In this document: positions 22,033 through 25,267 of the stretch, piece after piece
Layout of the letters: every line of letters starts with the position of its first letter
How positions within the stretch are numbered: position 1 is the stretch's first letter
Assembly: GCA_937927625.1 (NCBI GenBank)
Contig: CALBSD010000098.1
Coordinates: forward strand, 1-25,267
Origin: an uncultured Actinomycetes bacterium
Lineage (GTDB): Bacteria > Actinomycetota > Acidimicrobiia > Acidimicrobiales > Ilumatobacteraceae
Reading direction: 5' to 3'
Length of the DNA stretch: 25,267 nt
The notes under the pieces: generated by a model
The model's database searches: none
The model's input: the letters and a program-made list of their open reading frames with translations, nothing else
What the model was told of the DNA's origin: nothing
Program-made: the position numbers and the translations under genes

Positions 22033-23586
22033 CTATGCGTCGCGTTTGCGCACGCGGATTGCTTTTTCCGCAGCGTTGCGACACACACCGGTATCAAGGT
22101 CAAACTTCCAACCGTGCAATGTGCACACCAAGTTGTCACCTTCGATTTCGCCGAACACGCTGAGATCAGCATTGCGATGCGGGCAACGCCGTTGCACCAC
22201 GTAGTCACCAATCTCGATGTCTGATTCGTCTGACGGAATGCCTTGCAACCTTTGCTTGGCTTCACTTTCGGTGCGTGTCATTCGTTCAACCGACAATGAT
22301 TTCAAGAAGTTGTACAAGTATTCGTTGTACGCACCTTCACGCCAAGCAGTGAAACGGCATGACAGGAACAATGAGTTCGACCAGTCAACTGCGCGCATTG
22401 AGACAACGCGCTCAAGAAGATTGCGCGAAACAGTGAACCTATACGCGAAAGCCTGACCCGCATGCTCTTCTACGATTCCATCAAAGAAGTTGATGTAGAT
22501 ATTGAGATCGCCAGCCTTCAGCAACGCATTGCCGCCAACACCTTGACGAACGCTGGGGCACATGGCCATCAATGGTTCCCACCACAATTTCAGTGTGGCA
22601 ATCACATCGGTGTCGGGTGATGCCCACGATGCCTTCTCAGCGGAAAGCCATTCCGCCCAATCGGCTTGATACTGGCGTAAATACGCAGTTTTCTCCGTGA
22701 AGATACGTGTGATGTCTTCACCGCTCATCGGCTGTTCAACAGTCACTCCACCACCGAGAACAGTGAAGGCAGTGCCGGGAATAGTTGTGGCGGCATTCAA
22801 GCGACCGATGTCAGACATGCGGCGTTGAAATTCAGTTTGATCAGGAAAGATGCTTGCCTCGTTGCCAGTCACCATATTGAGTGCGAACAAATCTTCATCG
22901 AGGAAGCATGGTGGACCAGCCGATGGAACAACTGTGGTGCCATTGACTGATTCCACGTAACGCAATGCACGTGCAAACTGGCTCTCCACCTTGTCCGCAC
23001 ACAACTGCTTCTTCTTGGCCTCATCCATCTCATAGACCATCGGATACCAAATGGCTCCGGAGTACTGCAACCAATGCAAGTCAACTTTTCCGTGTTGCAC
23101 GAGCGCAGTGAGATCATTAGTACGACAATCGTTTTGATTCACTAAACGTGCTTCGCCATCGGAAACAACCATTGCTGAGTCTCCGCCAGGACCATCAGTG
23201 ATTGACGTTTCAACGTGAATAGCAATTTTTACACCGGGAGCGATTTCGCGTTCTGATGCATTAATGGTGCGTTCAAATTTGCGGAACCCCAGTTTGTTGA
23301 ACTCACGCTCAAGTTCACGGGTGGGGTAATCAGGGAGAAGAACTGTGGTGTTCTTGTTCATCTTCTCCGCAAGGAAGGTTGCATCGAAGTGATCGCCATG
23401 CAAGTGAGAGATGTAGAGAAAATCTGGGTTACAGACATCGTGCATGATGTCATCTGGCAATTGGTCGTTTCGCGGGAAGACAAACCATGAACCAAAAAAT
23501 GCGGGCACAAACCAGGGATCACAAACAATCGTGATTCCGCGCGTGCGAATGAGAATGCCCGCGTGGCCAAGCGAAATGGCCTGCAT
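22033..23586 (-). CDS. namH: UDP-N-acetylmuramate hydroxylase NamH (MBL fold + Rieske)
   Basis: Hydroxylates the N-acetyl group of UDP-MurNAc to N-glycolyl, a peptidoglycan modification known from mycobacteria and relatives that lowers lysozyme sensitivity. The 517-residue length equals that of M. tuberculosis NamH (Rv3818) within a residue or two. An N-terminal metallo-beta-lactamase-like domain has SLGHAGILI, VCDPWFVPAFF and HLHGDHFD (61-68), and LQYSGAIWYPMVYEM and VVPSAGPPCFLDED match NamH as I recall it. The C-terminal Rieske domain has C468-P-H470 and C488-TL-H491-GW for a 2Fe-2S cluster. Related CMP-Neu5Ac hydroxylases have the same domains in a different order and are less likely. It starts three bases after the stop of the DUF2510 gene. 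Confidence 0.88.
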   Translation of the reverse strand: MQAISLGHAGILIRTRGITIVCDPWFVPAFFGSWFVFPRNDQLPDDIMHDVCNPDFLYISHLHGDHFDATFLAEKMNKNTTVLLPDYPTRELEREFNKLGFRKFERTINASEREIAPGVKIAIHVETSITDGPGGDSAMVVSDGEARLVNQNDCRTNDLTALVQHGKVDLHWLQYSGAIWYPMVYEMDEAKKKQLCADKVESQFARALRYVESVNGTTVVPSAGPPCFLDEDLFALNMVTGNEASIFPDQTEFQRRMSDIGRLNAATTIPGTAFTVLGGGVTVEQPMSGEDITRIFTEKTAYLRQYQADWAEWLSAEKASWASPDTDVIATLKLWWEPLMAMCPSVRQGVGGNALLKAGDLNIYINFFDGIVEEHAGQAFAYRFTVSRNLLERVVSMRAVDWSNSLFLSCRFTAWREGAYNEYLYNFLKSLSVERMTRTESEAKQRLQGIPSDESDIEIGDYVVQRRCPHRNADLSVFGEIEGDNLVCTLHGWKFDLDTGVCRNAAEKAIRVRKRDA

Positions 23587-23589
23587 GAA

Positions 23590-23949
23590 TTACTTAGGCT
23601 CGTCAGTGGACTGCACGCCGCCAGTTGCGACATGAGCTGTCCATGCACTGCCATTCCAGTAGCGAAGTTCGTAACGCTTGGAAGGATCTGGGTACCAGTT
23701 GGCAGGAATATTGGGTGATGTCGCCGACGTATTGCCTGTCGTAGGGGCGGGGGCCTGGGATTGAGCGCTCACAACTGTGTTTGTGGGTTGAGGAGCACCA
23801 CCTGCACGGCGAACAAATGCGTGAATCCAGGAACCACCATCGGAGACAATTTGTACGAGTTCCCAGCCTTCAGCGGAACGACGGGTGAGCTGCGCTGCAA
23901 GCTCTTGGGGGTTACGAACAGACTCAGAAATAACGTCGTATGTGTACAT
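23590..23949 (-). CDS. Small DUF2510 protein with DUF4177-like N-terminus
   Basis: A 119-residue protein of unknown function. Residues 1-48 (MYTYDVISE, LTRRSAEGWELVQIVSDGGS) resemble the small beta-alpha DUF4177 domain. A Pro/Thr/Ser/Gln-rich linker (50-80) follows. Residues 83-107 (ANWYPDP, RYWNGSAWT) are a DUF2510 module, an actinobacterial tryptophan-rich motif usually found next to membrane segments, though none is present here. Neighbours are namH downstream (3-base gap) and an ABC ATPase upstream. A TAGTCT -10 box six bases before the ATG suggests its own leaderless transcript. Confidence 0.85.
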   Translation of the reverse strand: MYTYDVISESVRNPQELAAQLTRRSAEGWELVQIVSDGGSWIHAFVRRAGGAPQPTNTVVSAQSQAPAPTTGNTSATSPNIPANWYPDPSKRYELRYWNGSAWTAHVATGGVQSTDEPK

Positions 23950-23961
23950 GACTAGAGACTA
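23950..23961 (-). promoter_or_regulatory. -10 box of leaderless DUF2510 promoter, on the ABC ATPase stop codon
   Basis: Minus-strand TAGTCT (23961-23956) is six bases before the ATG at 23949. Its first three bases are the TAG stop of the upstream ABC ATPase gene. This gives the DUF2510-namH pair a possible separate promoter. Confidence 0.5.
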
Positions 23962-24708
23962 CTTGCCTTCTCCGTCGTGTTCGCCTGCAGGATCCTCGGT
24001 TCGAACGAGGCGATCAACATCAATTCCCTCGGTGGGGCCGTCGTAGACAAGGCGACCGTCACGTAATGCAACGACCCGCTTGACGGTGTGGACGAAGGAA
24101 AGTTCGTGCGTGGCAACGACGACAGTGGAGCCGTTCTCCGTTGCGCTTTGAAGAAGTTCGAGTAGAGCTTCCTTGCCTGATGCGTCGAGACCCACGAATG
24201 GTTCATCGACCAAGAGAAGGTCGAAGGGTCGGATGAATCCGAGCGCGATTGCTGATTTTTGCTTTAGGCCGCGTGAGAATCGGTTAGGCATCTCGTCGGC
24301 GCGGTCATAGAGACCAAGGTGGTCGAGAAGGTCTGCAGCAGTTTGTTCCCATTCCTGAACCCCATGAAGACGCGCGACGTATTCCATGTGTTCCCACAGT
24401 GTGAGGTCGTCGTAGAACGTGGGTTGATCTGCAATGAAACTCAGCGATGCTCGAGCAGGAAGTGAACCCGCCGGGTTTCCAACAATGGAGACAGTGCCAC
24501 TGGATGCATCAAGTAATCCTGCAGCAATGCGCATCATCGTTGTCTTGCCGGAACCATTGTGTCCGATGAGAGCGATGCGTTCTCCGGTTGCAACCTCAAG
24601 AGAAATCGGGTCAAGCGCAGGTGATGTGCCGTACGACTTTGAGATGTTGTTTACGTGTAGTGCTGGTGCTTCAACGGGGACGTGAATGTTTTGTCGTGTG
24701 CGAACCAT
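23959..24708 (-). CDS. ABC transporter ATP-binding protein (ABC-2/drug-type)
   Basis: A 249-residue ATPase of the CcmA/NatA-like class. Walker A is GHNGSGKT (49-56), the signature is FSRGLKQK (144-151), where RG replaces the common SG of SGGQ, and Walker B is LLLVDEP (164-170) with D-loop GLDASGKE and H-loop in VATHELS. The substrate is unknown. It starts one base after the stop of the membrane-protein gene, which is the likely partner. The end (TEDPAGEHDGEGK) is charged and probably disordered. Confidence 0.92.
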   Translation of the reverse strand: MVRTRQNIHVPVEAPALHVNNISKSYGTSPALDPISLEVATGERIALIGHNGSGKTTMMRIAAGLLDASSGTVSIVGNPAGSLPARASLSFIADQPTFYDDLTLWEHMEYVARLHGVQEWEQTAADLLDHLGLYDRADEMPNRFSRGLKQKSAIALGFIRPFDLLLVDEPFVGLDASGKEALLELLQSATENGSTVVVATHELSFVHTVKRVVALRDGRLVYDGPTEGIDVDRLVRTEDPAGEHDGEGK

Positions 24709-24709
24709 G

Positions 24710-25267
24710 TCAGTTGCTCTCTGTGATGGATGAAGGTGGTGGGATATTGGGTTTCATTTGCCTGAAGTACGCATGGATAGCATCTCGCTGGCGAACCCAA
24801 CCAGCAACGAGGGTGATCAAGATGACGACACCACCAGCTGCGCGCAGAGTGTTTCCAAGAACATCGATGTTGGTTGCTACACCGTGACGCAATGCGAGCA
24901 CAGGAAGGCAAGCGATGATGCTGACTGCAGGTGGCCATGCAGATCGAATGACTGTGCCCATGCCACTCATCTCTGGAGGTAACGCAAGACCTTCATTGGC
25001 GCCGCCCACAGGGTCCGGTGCACCTTTTACGGAATTGATGACCGCTCCGGCTACTCCACCCAAAAGTGCAGTAATTCCCAATAAAACTGCGTATCCGATG
25101 GTGGAAGCGTGTGGCTCAAGAACAATCGCCACGAAGACACCAGCAGGCAAGAAGAAGAGAGAGGACAGAGCGGGAACAATTAGGTGCTTTGACATGATCA
25201 ACCCACGTTCCACAGGAAGTGAATCAGTGCGATCCGGCTGATCGACTTCTTGTGACAGTGGTTCAAC
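24710..25267 (-). CDS. Probable ABC-2 membrane subunit, C-terminal part (cut by window edge)
   Basis: The frame stays open from the TGA at 24710 to the right edge, so the true start probably lies outside the window; internal starts at 25213 (GTG) and 25195 (ATG) are possible but have no good signal. The visible 185 or so residues begin with a charged linker (QEVDQPDRTDSLPVERG) and contain four likely membrane segments (near LSSLFFLPAGVFVAIVL, YAVLLGITALLGGVAGAVI, AVSIIACLPVLAL and GGVVILITLVAGWV), ending in a polar tail. Its position one base ahead of the ABC ATPase makes a transporter subunit the best guess; I see no family signature. Confidence 0.6.
   Translation of the reverse strand, partial: VEPLSQEVDQPDRTDSLPVERGLIMSKHLIVPALSSLFFLPAGVFVAIVLEPHASTIGYAVLLGITALLGGVAGAVINSVKGAPDPVGGANEGLALPPEMSGMGTVIRSAWPPAVSIIACLPVLALRHGVATNIDVLGNTLRAAGGVVILITLVAGWVRQRDAIHAYFRQMKPNIPPPSSITESN

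Noticed and set aside
1..25267. CRISPR array, riboswitch, rRNA or replication origin
   Set aside because: No regularly spaced repeats, no conserved riboswitch core ahead of any gene, no rRNA sequence and no DnaA-box cluster were seen by eye.

Overview
The window looks like a compact stretch of actinobacterial chromosome. The left end carries the pbpA-rodA-pstP-fhaB-fhaA order that is a hallmark of Actinobacteria, and the Thr/Ser-rich tail of the PstP-like phosphatase, the DUF2510 protein and a mycobacterial-type NamH fit the same phylum. GC is near one half overall, ranging from about 40 to 70 percent locally, and genes are packed with little intergenic DNA. I infer a streamlined aquatic lineage, possibly Acidimicrobiia, but the class is a guess. 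No insertion sequence, integrase, CRISPR array, rRNA gene or pseudogene was seen, and no gene-free stretch exceeds 300 bases.

Layout. (1) 1-3971, minus strand: an overlapping cell-wall and division operon fhaA, fhaB, pstP, rodA, pbpA (pbpA runs off the left edge). (2) 4053-6152: two convergent genes for probable SAM-dependent methyltransferases whose stop codons abut. (3) 6227-6312: tRNA-Leu(CAG) with its own promoter. (4) 6317-9932: an LpxA-like hexapeptide acyltransferase, divergent from a DegT-family aminotransferase, a Gfo/Idh/MocA dehydrogenase and a family 2 glycosyltransferase. (5) 9922-17130: a large membrane protein and a Wzt-type ABC ATPase with a C-terminal carbohydrate-binding domain (minus), a coiled-coil protein and two GT4 glycosyltransferases (plus), and a WbdD-like methyltransferase (minus). 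(6) 17169-20568: UDP-glucose dehydrogenase, another GT4 enzyme and the Wzm-type permease. (7) 20578-22030: Glu-Q tRNA(Asp) synthetase and a 2-oxoglutarate/Fe(II) oxygenase. (8) 22033-25267, minus: namH, a DUF2510 protein, and an ABC ATPase with a partial membrane partner.

How it works together. Regions 2 and 4-6 read as one surface-polysaccharide locus. Ugd supplies a UDP-uronic acid. The dehydrogenase/aminotransferase/acyltransferase trio can install an N-acylated 3-amino group on a UDP-sugar. The glycosyltransferases build a chain, the methyltransferases may cap it, and Wzm/Wzt exports it. The combination of a Wzt carbohydrate-binding domain, a WbdD-like methyltransferase and a separate coiled-coil protein suggests chain-length control by terminal modification, known from Gram-negative O-antigens. 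NamH and the FHA/SEDS operon add a peptidoglycan theme on both flanks.

Expression signals are unusual. Six genes have a TANNNT -10 box exactly 6 or 7 bases before the start codon, the geometry of leaderless mRNAs, and twice the -10 begins on the stop codon of the preceding gene. All four convergent gene pairs abut or overlap, leaving no room for intergenic terminators.
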